DNA of 49,968 bases from Acidobacteriota bacterium (GTDB lineage Bacteria > Acidobacteriota > Terriglobia > Bryobacterales > Bryobacteraceae), in NCBI GenBank assembly GCA_016178945.1, contig JACOSH010000583.1, forward strand, positions 1 through 49,968, read 5' to 3'. Of the stretch, positions 26,022 to 36,300 are shown in pieces. Within the stretch, counting starts at the first letter, position 1; each line of letters begins with the position of its first letter. The notes under the pieces were generated by a model that saw nothing but the letters and a program-made list of their open reading frames with translations, was not told the DNA's origin and did no database searches. Made by a program: the position numbers and the translations under genes.

Positions 26022-28680
26022 CCTGATTCTGGCGCTTGCGCCGGCGCTCTGCGGCCAGCCGCTGGCCTCGATCGACATCACCGCTCCGCGCTCCTGGCTC
26101 CTGTCCGCCCGCACCATGCGGCTCGATGCGCGGGCCGCCACTCCGCTGGGCCTGCCCGTCCCGAATTTCGCGCCCGCCTGGCGGTCGCTCAATCCCGCCG
26201 TGGCCACGATTGACTCGAGCGGCCTGGTGCGGGGCCTGGCTCCCGGTGTGGCTTCCATTGAAGCCACCGCGGGCGGAGTCACCGGTCGATTCAAGCTGGA
26301 GGTCTATCCGGGACGGATCGAGATTACGCCCCGGCGCGTCGAGCTGCGCGCCGGCGAAACCATGGATCTCGCCGCCGGCGCCTACGACGCGGACGGTAAG
26401 GTCATCCCGGGGGTGCGCTTCACCTGGATCTCGAGCCTGGCCAACATCGCGGCCGTTTCGCCCTCCGGGCAATTGCGGGCGGCGGCCGAGGGGTCCACCA
26501 GTATCACGGCGCGCGTGGATGCCGGGGCGCCGGAATACAACGCCGAGGCGCAGGCGGCCGTTATCGTGCGGCGCCGTCCCGACTATCAGCTTGCCGCGCT
26601 GGCGGCCAACGACACCGAGGCGGGGCCCGTTACCTATCGCTACGGGAGCGTGGCCAGCTTCGCCGGCGACTGGATCACGCTCTGGGCGGGGATTTCCAGC
26701 GGCGCACAAGCGCTGCTGCTGGCCGGGCCGGGAGGCACCCAGGCCTTGGCCGTTTCGGGCCAGTTCCTCGACCAGGCCGGCCGGGTGCTGGCGGGCGTCC
26801 GCGAGACCTCGGTGAACACGCGCGGCGACGTGGCGGCGCGCCTCTACTTTTTCCCGGCCAATTGCGATGTCGTATTCCTGTTCCGCAACGGCGGCGCCGA
26901 GCCCATAATGCGCGATTGCGGCGCGGTCCTCACTCCCCGCTCGATTTCCGACGCCGGCGATGTCCTGTTCCTGCTCAACGGGCAGCTTTTTCTGCGCCGA
27001 TCCGACGGCAGCCGCGAATTGATCGCCAGAATCGGCCTGGATGTGCCCGAATTCGGCGTGGTCACCAACTTCGGCGACCGCCAGTTGTGGCCTTCCGGAC
27101 AGGTGATCTTCGAGCTGCTCAATGCCCAGGGACAGCGCGGCAGCTTCACCTGGGAGGGCGGCCAGATCCGCAAGCTGTACGCGCGCGGCGAAACCTACGA
27201 TGGCGGCCTGATCAACAACGGCATCGTTCCGGTTCCTTCCCAGTCCGGCGATTTCTACGCCGTGATTCAAAACACCCGCACCACCCAGATCGCCCGCAAC
27301 TCCGGCGGCGCCTGGTCCAATGTCCTGACATCCGGACAGACCTACGGCTCGGTGCGGCTGGACTTCATCTACGTTTCGTTCCTGGATGTGTCCGCCGACG
27401 GCAGCCTGGTGTTTCTGGGCCGCACGCAGCAGGGCGATGCCCTGCTGCGCCGGCAGGGCCAAACCCTTGAGATCCTGGCCCGCTACGGCGCTAACGTCGA
27501 CTGGCGCTCCATTTCCCAGGCGTTTTTCACTTCGCAAGGAGTGGTCGCATCCGGCGCCCCGCGCGACGCCCTCTACCGGCTGTATCGCTTCGGCGAGGGC
27601 GGCGGCCCGATTCTCCAGACCGGACAGGCGGTCGAGTTCCCGGCCCCCGCCGGCATCCTCTGGTCGGGTTTGTTGAATACGGTGTCGGGTCCGGTGTTTC
27701 GCACCTACATCGATTCGCTGGCCAGGCCCGGCGCCGAAGGCGTCCTCTCCCAAGGCGACACACTGCCCGACGGCAGCACCTTCACCGGCGTCCAGGGCGC
27801 GGCCTTCGACACCAATCTGAACGGCGACATCGCCTTCGTCTCCAACCGGCTGCTGCTGGCGGCGGCGCTCTATGTGTGGCGCGGCGGGACCGTGTCGCTG
27901 GTCGCCGCCCCCAACGGTTCGGTGCGCGGATCGGGCGACCGCGTCATCTCCAACGTCTTCTACCCGGTGTCGCTCAACACCCGCGGCCAGTTCGTGTCCG
28001 GAGCCACTGTCGGAGGCGTGAACGAGCTGCTGCTGTTCACCGCCGGATCGCCGGTCGCCCAGACCGTGTTCGCCATCGGAAGGCCGGCGCCGGGCGGCGG
28101 AAACTTTGCCGGATTCCGCGAGGCGGCCCTGGACGACAACGGGCGCGTGCTGTTCCAGGCGAACATCAGCGGAGGCCCCACGGCCGTGTTCCTCTGGGAG
28201 AACGGCGAGCTGAAGCAGTTGGCTCGCACCGGCGAGGCCAATGACCGCGGCCTGACTTTCGCTCTCATGCGCTTCCCGCAGGCCGCCGGCGACCGCTTCT
28301 ACGCGCTGCTGCGCTGGAATCCCGGACAGGGCTCCGAGATCGCCGAATACCGCGACGGATGGCGGACCGTGGTTCGGACCGGAGTCCGCTCCACGCTCGG
28401 TCCGGTCGTCAACAGCTTCGTGAGCGAGCGGTTCGTCGTGAACGCGGCGGGCGACATCGCCTTCCTTCCGGCGTTGTCCAACGGTACCGGGGTCATGGTG
28501 CGAAAAAGCGACGGCAACGACCTGCTGGTGGCCCACACCGCGGAGCGCTCCCCCGACGGCGCCTGGTTCGGCAACTTCTACGACCTCAGCTTCACGCCCG
28601 ACGGAAGCCTGTTCTTCACCGCGATCTCGCCAGCCGCCTCGAGCGACCGGCTGGTGGTGTATCAGGCCTCGCCGCAGTAA
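25999..28680 (+). CDS. Second large secreted Ig-like plus tandem-repeat protein, paralogue of its neighbour
   Basis: The protein has 893 residues and its ATG lies inside the 3' end of the preceding gene (23-bp overlap), so translation is probably coupled. It has a signal peptide (LILALAPALCGQP), then Ig-like units (about 24-190; PAVATIDSSGLVRGLAPGVA and LANIAAVSPSGQLRAAAEG). Repeats follow: NTRGDVAARLYF, SDAGDVLFLL, NLNGDIAFVSN, DDNGRVLFQANISG and NAAGDIAFLPAL. The same domain order as the upstream protein implies tandem duplication, but the two are clearly diverged. Function is unknown. It ends the operon 17 bp from the convergent TonB receptor. Confidence 0.78.
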   Translation: MSPSRYSSLILALAPALCGQPLASIDITAPRSWLLSARTMRLDARAATPLGLPVPNFAPAWRSLNPAVATIDSSGLVRGLAPGVASIEATAGGVTGRFKLEVYPGRIEITPRRVELRAGETMDLAAGAYDADGKVIPGVRFTWISSLANIAAVSPSGQLRAAAEGSTSITARVDAGAPEYNAEAQAAVIVRRRPDYQLAALAANDTEAGPVTYRYGSVASFAGDWITLWAGISSGAQALLLAGPGGTQALAVSGQFLDQAGRVLAGVRETSVNTRGDVAARLYFFPANCDVVFLFRNGGAEPIMRDCGAVLTPRSISDAGDVLFLLNGQLFLRRSDGSRELIARIGLDVPEFGVVTNFGDRQLWPSGQVIFELLNAQGQRGSFTWEGGQIRKLYARGETYDGGLINNGIVPVPSQSGDFYAVIQNTRTTQIARNSGGAWSNVLTSGQTYGSVRLDFIYVSFLDVSADGSLVFLGRTQQGDALLRRQGQTLEILARYGANVDWRSISQAFFTSQGVVASGAPRDALYRLYRFGEGGGPILQTGQAVEFPAPAGILWSGLLNTVSGPVFRTYIDSLARPGAEGVLSQGDTLPDGSTFTGVQGAAFDTNLNGDIAFVSNRLLLAAALYVWRGGTVSLVAAPNGSVRGSGDRVISNVFYPVSLNTRGQFVSGATVGGVNELLLFTAGSPVAQTVFAIGRPAPGGGNFAGFREAALDDNGRVLFQANISGGPTAVFLWENGELKQLARTGEANDRGLTFALMRFPQAAGDRFYALLRWNPGQGSEIAEYRDGWRTVVRTGVRSTLGPVVNSFVSERFVVNAAGDIAFLPALSNGTGVMVRKSDGNDLLVAHTAERSPDGAWFGNFYDLSFTPDGSLFFTAISPAASSDRLVVYQASPQ

Positions 28681-28697
28681 TCCGGTTCCCGCCAGGA

Positions 28698-31600
28698 TCA
28701 GAATATCAGCTTGAGCGCCAGTTGCACGTTCCTCGGGTCATTCGCCTGGGAAGGCGACACCACTCCAAACGCCGACGAGCCCAGCGTCGTGTTCGGGCCG
28801 CCGAACCAGGGGGTGTTGTTGAGGTTGAAGGACTCGGCGCGGAACTGGAGGTTCAGGCCTTCCCGCAGGGTAAAGGCTTTGAACACCGAGAAATCCAGGA
28901 TTCCGGGCCGAATGGTGCGGATGTTGGGGAAACGGGTCGAGAGCGTGCGCAGGGTAAAGGGCGGCTGCACGGCGAAGGCTACCGGTTCGTTGGGGCCGAT
29001 GCAATTCTGGCGCGCGCCATTGAGGGCCAGCGTGCAGGTGTTGAACCAGCGGCTGAAGGTGCGCTCGTCTCCGGACAACTTGGGGCCGAGTCCGGTCGAG
29101 AAGGCGCCGCCCGGCGTGCCGATGGCCAGGCCCGACTGGAAGCTGGCAATGGCGTTGAGCTGCCAGCCGGCGAGCAGCGCCTTCTTCACACCGCGCGAGT
29201 CTTTGAAGAACGGCAGGTCGTAGACGCCGCTCACGATGAAACGCTGAGGCGAGTCGACGGCGGTCAGGACGCGGGCCAGGTCCTCGAAGCGGTCTTGGGC
29301 GTTGAGATAGCCAACCGCCTCGATGGATTTGGAGAAGGTGTAACTGCCGAGGAAGTGGAAGCCGTGGGAAAGGCGCTTTTCGACCCGCAACTGCAAGGAG
29401 TTGTACCAGGTGTAGCCGATGGGGTTCTTGTCCTGGGTGATTCCGGTGAATTGGGGGAAGGGGCGAAGCAGGGCTTGGCGCGTCACGGTGGCGCTGTTCA
29501 GGCTGGTTCCCGGCAGGAGGCCCTGGAAGGGATTCGGCATAGCGGTCAGCAGATCCGTGCCCAGCTTGAGCTGCTCGGCGGTGATTTCGTTGATGCCCTT
29601 GGCGGCCGGCAAGGCCTTGGTGCGGCTGCCCACGTAGGAGGCGTCGACCAGGATGCGCCAGGGCAGCTCCTGCTGGAAGCCGGCGGAGAACTGGTGGACG
29701 TAAGGGATGGTGCGGGCGGCAAATCCGTAGGTGAAGCCCTGCCCCACCAGCGTAGCCAACCCTTGCGAGCGGCCCGGTGGCGAAAGCAGGCCCTCCGGAA
29801 AAGGATTGCTGAGACGATTCGCCGGTGTGATGCCGCCGTCGATGGAGGCCACGTAGGGCGTGTTCAGACTGAAGCCGTTGTTGAAGCCGGTGTCGAAGGT
29901 GGGCAGGTAGCTCAGGCCCCAGCCGGCCCGGAAGACAGTAGTAGCCCGGAACTGGTAGGCGATGCCCGCGCGAGGCTGCCAATTGTTCAGGTCGCGGACG
30001 TAAGGCAGGCGATTACTCTCATCGGTGAACAGCAGGCCACCCTTAAGTTGCAGGCCGGGCGCCCGGAACGGGTTCGCCGCATTGGGATCGAAGCCGCGAT
30101 TCTGCTGGTTAAAGCGTTCGGATTGCGGCGACTCGTAGTCCCAGCGCAGGCCCAGGTTCAGAGTGAGGCGGCGGGTGACGCGCCAGTCGTCCTGGACGAA
30201 GAAGACCAGGTACCGGTTCGAGTACGCCGGCGCGACGTTGCGCGCGTGCGAGCCGCTCTCCGGGGAGCCGAGCAGCAGGGAGGCGAACGCGTTGCCGGAA
30301 GCGGCGTCGCCGCGCAGCGGGTCGCGCTGATTGAAGCCCTTTCCGAAGGTGAAGGTGGCGAACGACGAGGTGAGGTTCTGCTGGTTGTCGAACTTGACCC
30401 GGTATTCGGCGCCGTACTTCAGGGAGTGACTGCGGACCACCTGGCTGAGCGTTTCGGCCAGGGACCAGGTATCGGAGAAAGTGAACTGGCTGCCGGTGTT
30501 GCCGAAGTTGGTGTAGTCGGTGGAGAAGTTGATGCGCGGAAAGAATCTGCGCGGAAGCTGGGCAATGGTGCCGGCCGGGAAGCCCAGGCTAGTGGCGTCA
30601 AAGCCGTCGCCGTAGCGGGCAATGGCGAACTGGTGGCGGATGTAGCCCGCGCGGGAGCTGAGCACCAGCCTGGGGGAGAGCATCGAGGTCAAATCGAAGT
30701 TGCCGCCCTGATTGGTGCGCCAGTGCGTGTACCAGGGCGAGGCGTCGTGCGGGAAGCCCGCGTCGGAATTGACTTCGTGCCGGTTGCCGCGCACATAGCG
30801 GGTGAAGAATTTGTGCTTGTCGGTGATCCGCTGGTCGATGCGCGTGATGAACTGATCGTACTCGTCGGTGACGGTATTGGGGCTGGCGATCAGGTTGAAG
30901 AAACCCTGGGCGTTCCCGGGTTGGTTGGGTAGCGGAATGAAGTCCAGCAGTTTGCGCGACACGGGGTCGAAGCGGCCGGCCGGGACCCGATTGCCGGGAA
31001 ACGGCTGGCGCGTAAACGTGCTGCCCGCCTGCACCGTCGTGGTGGGGTCATAGATGGTGATGGGCTGGCCGTTGGCCTGGATGGTGCGCGAGAAGTCGCC
31101 GGCCCGCTGAGCGGACGTGGGGACGGTGTAGGTCTGAGGAAACGGGATGGCGCTCTTGATCTTCTCCCAGGAGAACATCCAGAAGGTCTTGTTCCGGCCG
31201 TCGTAAAGCCTGGGGATATAGAAGGGTCCGTCCGCCTGGACGCCGGGCTGGTTCCACCGGAATTTGCTGCGCTGAGCGCCGGCCAGGTTGGACTCGAAAG
31301 CGTTGGCATTGAGTTTATCGTGACGGAAGTAGTCGTACAGCGCGCCGTGGAGGCTGTTGGTGCCGCTCTTGAGGCTGACATTGATAACGCCGCCGCCCGT
31401 GCGTCCGTACTGCGCGTCGTAGTTGTTGGTCTGTACCTTAAACTCGTCCGTGGCGTCGGGGGAAGGGACAAAGCTCAAGTTCGAAGCCGAGCCGGTTTCG
31501 GTGTTGGTGTCGGGCACGCCGTCAAGGAGGAATTCGTTGGTGGTCTGGCGGCCGCCGTTGATGGAGAAGCTGTCCATGCCGCCGTTGTCGAAGGGGCGAT

Positions 31601-32105
31601 CGGAGCGGCTGCGGCGCGAGGGAGTGTACTGGACGCCGGTGGAGATGGAAGCCAGCAGGAAGGGATTGCGTCCGAGAAGCGGGAGCGCCGCCACCTTGCC
31701 CGCGTCGATGACTTGGCCCTTGGAAGCGGTGGTGGTTTCCAGCAAATCGGCCGTGGCCGACACCGTGACTTGCTCGTTGACGCCGCCCACTTCGAGCGAA
31801 AAGTCGATTTGCGGGCGGTCGCCGACGCGCAACTCCAGGTTCTCGCGCACGGCGCGCTTGAAGCCTTTCCCGATGGCGGTGACCGTGTACCGGCCGATGC
31901 GCAGGAAGGGCGCCACATAGTTGCCGGTTTCGTTGGTGACCGTGGCGGTCACGGCGTTGGTCTCCAGATTCCGGATTTCGAGCCGGACGCCAGGGACTAC
32001 CGCGCCTTGCGGGTCGGTGACCGTGCCGACGATGGTCGCGCGGAACTCCTGGGCGGTCAGACCCGCGGCTAGACACAAAGCAAGCAGCTTGATTCGCGCC
32101 AGCAT
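28698..32105 (-). CDS. Oar-like TonB-dependent receptor
   Basis: The protein has 1135 residues. The start at 32105 is supported by AGGAGGT 5 bp upstream and a signal peptide (MLARIKLLALCLAAGLTAQ); the frame stays open upstream to 32330 but that stretch is not protein-like. A carboxypeptidase-regulatory domain (about 22-105, IVGTVTDPQGAVVPGVRLEI), plug (LPLLGRNPFLLASISTGV, TNEFLLDGVPDTNTE) and long barrel follow, with a C-terminal strand ending LALKLIF. It belongs to the SusD-less outer-membrane receptors common in Acidobacteria. The substrate is unknown: no catabolic gene lies in the same operon, and the divergent neighbour is a lactonase-family protein. Confidence 0.9.
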   Translation of the reverse strand: MLARIKLLALCLAAGLTAQEFRATIVGTVTDPQGAVVPGVRLEIRNLETNAVTATVTNETGNYVAPFLRIGRYTVTAIGKGFKRAVRENLELRVGDRPQIDFSLEVGGVNEQVTVSATADLLETTTASKGQVIDAGKVAALPLLGRNPFLLASISTGVQYTPSRRSRSDRPFDNGGMDSFSINGGRQTTNEFLLDGVPDTNTETGSASNLSFVPSPDATDEFKVQTNNYDAQYGRTGGGVINVSLKSGTNSLHGALYDYFRHDKLNANAFESNLAGAQRSKFRWNQPGVQADGPFYIPRLYDGRNKTFWMFSWEKIKSAIPFPQTYTVPTSAQRAGDFSRTIQANGQPITIYDPTTTVQAGSTFTRQPFPGNRVPAGRFDPVSRKLLDFIPLPNQPGNAQGFFNLIASPNTVTDEYDQFITRIDQRITDKHKFFTRYVRGNRHEVNSDAGFPHDASPWYTHWRTNQGGNFDLTSMLSPRLVLSSRAGYIRHQFAIARYGDGFDATSLGFPAGTIAQLPRRFFPRINFSTDYTNFGNTGSQFTFSDTWSLAETLSQVVRSHSLKYGAEYRVKFDNQQNLTSSFATFTFGKGFNQRDPLRGDAASGNAFASLLLGSPESGSHARNVAPAYSNRYLVFFVQDDWRVTRRLTLNLGLRWDYESPQSERFNQQNRGFDPNAANPFRAPGLQLKGGLLFTDESNRLPYVRDLNNWQPRAGIAYQFRATTVFRAGWGLSYLPTFDTGFNNGFSLNTPYVASIDGGITPANRLSNPFPEGLLSPPGRSQGLATLVGQGFTYGFAARTIPYVHQFSAGFQQELPWRILVDASYVGSRTKALPAAKGINEITAEQLKLGTDLLTAMPNPFQGLLPGTSLNSATVTRQALLRPFPQFTGITQDKNPIGYTWYNSLQLRVEKRLSHGFHFLGSYTFSKSIEAVGYLNAQDRFEDLARVLTAVDSPQRFIVSGVYDLPFFKDSRGVKKALLAGWQLNAIASFQSGLAIGTPGGAFSTGLGPKLSGDERTFSRWFNTCTLALNGARQNCIGPNEPVAFAVQPPFTLRTLSTRFPNIRTIRPGILDFSVFKAFTLREGLNLQFRAESFNLNNTPWFGGPNTTLGSSAFGVVSPSQANDPRNVQLALKLIF

Positions 32106-32130
32106 GAACCACCTCCTGATGCGACGCACT

Positions 32131-32136
32131 ATCATA
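32131..32136 (-). promoter_or_regulatory. -10-like TATGAT of the second TonB receptor gene
   Basis: TATGAT on the minus strand lies 25 bp before the ATG at 32105, within a small AT-rich patch (ttatatgata). The -35 region is weak. The resulting leader of about 19 nt would contain the AGGAGGT site. Confidence 0.35.
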
Positions 32137-32214
32137 TAACAAACCAGGAAACTCAGGAGACTTGCTCGCCCGGCACGGCCGCTCGCTTGCATCTTCCCCT
32201 CCCGATGCGGTTTC

Positions 32215-33381
32215 ATGGAACCCATGAGAACTGTTCGGCGCTCCTTCCTGCTCCTGGCCGCTCTGCTGTCCGCGCTGCCCCCCTCCGTCCAAGCGAAGTC
32301 CAAGGGCGAATACTGGATGTATATCGGCACCTACACCCGGCAAAACAGCAAAGGGATCTACGTCTACCGCTTCGATCCGGCTTCCGGGAAGGCGACGCCG
32401 GCGGGCCTGGCCGCCGAGACCTCCAATCCGTCTTTTCTGACCGTGCATCCCAATCGCCGCTTTCTCTACGCTGTAAACGAGATCGGAAACTACAACGGCC
32501 AGAGAGCCGGATCGGCCAGCGCCTTCGCCATCGATCGCAAGACCGGCCGGCTCACGCATTTGAATACGGTCTCCTCGCGCGGCGGCGGCCCCTGCCACTT
32601 ATCCGTCGACAAGACCGGCAAGAATCTCCTGGTGGCCAACTACGGCGGCGGGAGCATCGCGGTGCTGCCCATCGGCGCCGATGGACGCCTGGGCGAAGCC
32701 ACCACCTTCATCCAGCATGAGGGGTCCGGCGCCGATCCCAAGCGGCAGCAGGGGCCGCACGCGCACTCCATCCATCCGGCCCGCGGCAACCGCTTCGTCA
32801 TCGCGACCGACCTGGGACTGGACCAGGTGCTCTCCTACCGGTTTGACGCCGCCAAAGGCTTGCTCACGCCCAACCAACCGCCTTTCACCAAGCTGGCCCC
32901 TGGGGCCGGCCCGCGCCACTTCGCCTTCCACCCCGCGGGCCGCTTCGCCTACGTGATCAACGAAATGAAATCCACGGTCACGGCCTTGGCCTACGACGCC
33001 GCGCGCGGAAGTTTCCAGGAGCTGCAAACCGTCACCACTCTTCCCCAGGACTTTCAGGGCGAGAACAACACCGCCGAGGTCCAGGTGCATCCCTCGGGCA
33101 AGTTTCTGTACGGGTCGAACCGCGGCCATGATTCGATTGCGATCTTCGCCATCGACGCCGCCAAAGGCACGCTCACACCCATCGACCGGGTCTCGACCCA
33201 GGGCAAGACTCCGCGCAACTTCGGCATCGACCCCACCGGCGCATGGCTGCTGGCGGCCAACATGGGCTCGGACAACATCGTCGCCTTCCGCATCGACCTA
33301 GCCACCGGCCGCCTGACCCCCACCGGCCAGGTCCTCGAAGCCGGGTCGCCGGTGTGCGTCAAGTTCGTCCCGATGAAGTGA
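32215..33381 (+). CDS. Lactonase family beta-propeller (YbhE/6-phosphogluconolactonase-like), secreted
   Basis: The protein has 388 residues. A second in-frame ATG at 32224 gives the cleaner signal peptide (MRTVRRSFLLLAALLSALPPSVQA) and may be the real start. The mature part has typical lactonase-propeller features: MYIGTYTRQNSKGIYVYRFD, NPSFLTVHPNRRFLYAVNE, GPHAHSIHPA, GPRHFAFHPAGRFAYVINE and TPRNFGIDPTGAWLLAANMGSDNI. Cytosolic YbhE hydrolyses 6-phosphogluconolactone; an exported version more likely acts on an unphosphorylated sugar lactone or has a binding role. Its stop is 6 bp from that of the convergent TonB receptor. It could handle lactones made by the PQQ dehydrogenases encoded nearby, which is inference. 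Confidence 0.87.
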   Translation: MEPMRTVRRSFLLLAALLSALPPSVQAKSKGEYWMYIGTYTRQNSKGIYVYRFDPASGKATPAGLAAETSNPSFLTVHPNRRFLYAVNEIGNYNGQRAGSASAFAIDRKTGRLTHLNTVSSRGGGPCHLSVDKTGKNLLVANYGGGSIAVLPIGADGRLGEATTFIQHEGSGADPKRQQGPHAHSIHPARGNRFVIATDLGLDQVLSYRFDAAKGLLTPNQPPFTKLAPGAGPRHFAFHPAGRFAYVINEMKSTVTALAYDAARGSFQELQTVTTLPQDFQGENNTAEVQVHPSGKFLYGSNRGHDSIAIFAIDAAKGTLTPIDRVSTQGKTPRNFGIDPTGAWLLAANMGSDNIVAFRIDLATGRLTPTGQVLEAGSPVCVKFVPMK

Positions 33382-33387
33382 CCGGCC

Positions 33388-36300
33388 TTACCACAGCAGC
33401 TTCAGTCCGAACTGGATCTGCCGCGGCGCGTTGGACTGGGAGCTGACCTCGCCGAAGGAGCTCGAGGTCACGCTGGTGTTCGGGCCGCTGAACCGCACCC
33501 GGTTGAACGAGTTCAGCGCCTCGGCGCGGAACTGGACTCTCAGCCGTTCGATGGGGAAAAACTCCTTGAACACCGAAATGTCCCAGTTGCGCACGCTGTC
33601 GTCGCGGATGTCGGCCAGCCGCGGGCCCAGGTTACCCAGCGTGAAGGCATCCGGCTGGCTGAAGACGGTGGTGTCGAAGTAGCGGGTCAGCCGGTCCTGG
33701 ATTCGCCCGCTCAGCTTGCCGCTCTTCCAGTTGTTGTTGGCGTAGAAGGCAGGGTTGAACAGCCCGGACCGGTTGCTGGCGCTGATGCCCAGCGGCGTCC
33801 CCGTCTGGTAGTTGGTAATGCCGTTGAGCTGCCAGCCGCCCAGCAGCAGGTTGGTCCATTTCGAAACGTCCGTACCGAAGCGCCGCCCGCGCCCGAAGGG
33901 AAGCTCGTAGACGTAGCTCATCAGAAAGCGATGGGCGACGTCGATGCTGGACAGCGCGCGGCTGGAGCGAATGTTGTAGGTGTCCTGGTGGCTTTCGCCG
34001 TTGTCCAGGTTCTTGGCCCAGGTGTAATTGCCCTCGAACTGCAAGCCTTTGGACAGCCGTTTCTTGAAGGTGGTCTGAAGCGAGTGATAGGTGGAAGCCG
34101 ACCCGGCCGAATACAGCGGCACGATGGAGGTGAACTGCGGATAGGGCCGCAGCGATTGCGCGCGGCTGATGTTCCGGCTCACCAGCACGCCGTTGTTGAC
34201 GATCCCGAAGAACGGGTTGGGGACCTGGTCGTTCAACCGGTTGCCCAGCGCCATCCGGTCGGTGGTGAGCTGGTTCAGGTCGAAGCCGCCCTCCGTGCTG
34301 CGGTTCAGTTGCAGGCCGCGCGTGCCCACGTAGCCGGCCTCCAGCAGCACCTGGCCGGGCAGCTCGCGCTGCACCGTGAGATTCCACTGCATGGAATAAG
34401 GGGTGGGCGTCTCCCGCAGTACGCCTTGAATCGGCCCGCCGGCGCCGGTGATCAGACCGTCGGCGGCGCCCGGCGGCGGCCGGAATCCCTGCGGATAGGG
34501 ATTCTTCAGCAGGTTGAACGGCGTCAGGCCGTTATCGAGCGAAGTCACCCAGGTGTTCTCGACGCGGAACCCATAGGGGCCGACCGTGCCCTGTGCCGCC
34601 TGCGCGGACAAGCCGTACAGGTTGCCCCAACCCATCCGGATCGCCGTCTTCTTGTCCAACTGGTAGGCCAAGCCGATCCGCGGCGCCAGGTTGTTCTTGT
34701 CCATTTCGTACTGATACCGGTCGCGCCCGTTCACGCCCACGAACACCAGTCCGCCTTGCAGGTTGGGGAACTGGGAAACCTGTTTGGCGAGCGGCGAAGC
34801 CGCAAGCGGATCGAAGAAGTTGACCCGGTTAAAGCGCTCGGTGCGGGGCGTGTCCAGGTCATAGCGCACGCCCAGGTTCAGGGTGAGTTTCGAAGTGATC
34901 CGCCAGTCGTCTTGAAAGTAGCCCGCGTAGTAGATGCTCTGGGCCGCGACGTTCTTCCAGGCCTGATAGAGGTTGCCGCCGCTCCCGGTGCCCAGCAGCA
35001 GAGAGGCCAGGCTGTTGCCGGCCGTGGAGCTGGCGCGTGTCGGGTCGGGTCCCTGGGTAAACGACCGGCTGAAGTTAAAGCTGCCCGCGTCGCGAGCTTC
35101 CCAGACGTTGACGCGAATCAGCCGGCCCTCAAAGCCGGTCTTCATGGTGTGAACGCCCCTGACCTTGCTCACGCTCGCATTCAGGGTGTAGGTGTTGAAG
35201 CCGCTGCGGCGATGGTCGTTGCCGCCCAGCCCCACGTAGTCGGCGCCAAAGCGCGGGAACATCTGGCGGTCCACCGCCGTGTCGATCTCCTTCGGCAGAC
35301 CCAGGCTGGAGGGCACGAATCCCAACCCCTGGTTGGCGAACTCGAACAAAGTGCGGGCGAACCCCATGCGCACGCTCAGGATCGTAGTGGGCGACAGTGT
35401 GTGGGTGTAGTCGGCCACCGCGCCGTAGGGCGTGTTTCTCTGGATCACTCGGCCCTCGGCGATGGCCAGATCGGCGGGGAAGAAGGCCGGCGGCGCGTCC
35501 TCGATGGCGCGGCGCGAGAAGCGGCCAAAGAACCGCTGCTTGTCGGAAAGGTTGTGGTCGACGCGCACGTCGAACTGATCCAGGTTCAACTGGCGCGCGC
35601 CGCTCAACTGGTAGTTGTTCTGATTCGTGACCGCATTCCCCACCGCGTTCGGACGCGGGTAATACTTCAACACGTTGGTGGCCACCGGGTCGAACATGGA
35701 GGCCGGGACCAGGTTGCCGGCGAAGGCATCGCGGATCGAGCCCGAGCCCGAGGGCCGGGTCGAGAGGGGATTGAACACCTGGATGAGCTGGCCGTTTTGG
35801 GCCAGGGTCCTGGAGAAGTCGCCGCGACGCTCCAGCTCGGTGGGCACGGTGAACGTCGTGGTGCTCAAGCTGCGTTCCCGCAAGCCCTCGTAGTCCACCA
35901 GGAAGAAAGTCTTGTCCTTGCGGATCGGTCCGGAGAGCACGCCGCCGAACTGGCTGCGCTTGAAGCTGCCCAGCGGCTGCCCGCGGCGGTTGGAGAAGAA
36001 GTTGTTGGCGTCCAGCACCGAGTTGCGCAGGAACTCGTAGGCGCTGCCATGCCAGGCGTTGGCGCCCGATTTGAAAGCTACGTTGAGCACGCTGCCCTGG
36101 CTGCGTCCGAACTCCGCCGGCGGGTTGGCGCCCATCACCTTAAACTCTTCAATGGCGTCCACGGACGGAAACACCGACACTCCGCCCGCCCCGTTCACGG
36201 TGGGATGCGAGGCGGCCACTCCGTCCACCAAGGTGTCCAGCATGCGCTGGCGACCGCCGTTGACCGAATAGCGCATGTCGTCGTAGTTGATGCCCACCGT

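Noticed and set aside
25972-28536. Long minus-strand open frame of over 850 codons
   Set aside because: It mirrors the repeat protein on the plus strand, has low-complexity Gly/Arg/His/Gln composition, no domain motif and no ribosome binding site. It is a high-GC shadow frame.
20099-28680. Defence or phage-related island reading of the DUF1549/DUF1501 operon
   Set aside because: No nuclease, integrase, toxin or nucleotide-binding motif is present; export signals, the haem motif and the Ig domains indicate an extracytoplasmic housekeeping or catabolic role.
28359-30932. Plus-strand open frame of about 857 codons spanning the operon end and the second receptor
   Set aside because: It crosses two convergent real genes in the wrong frame and shows no motif.
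32106-32330. Upstream extension of the second TonB receptor frame
   Set aside because: The AGGAGGT site and signal peptide place the start at 32105, and the extension overlaps the divergent lactonase gene.
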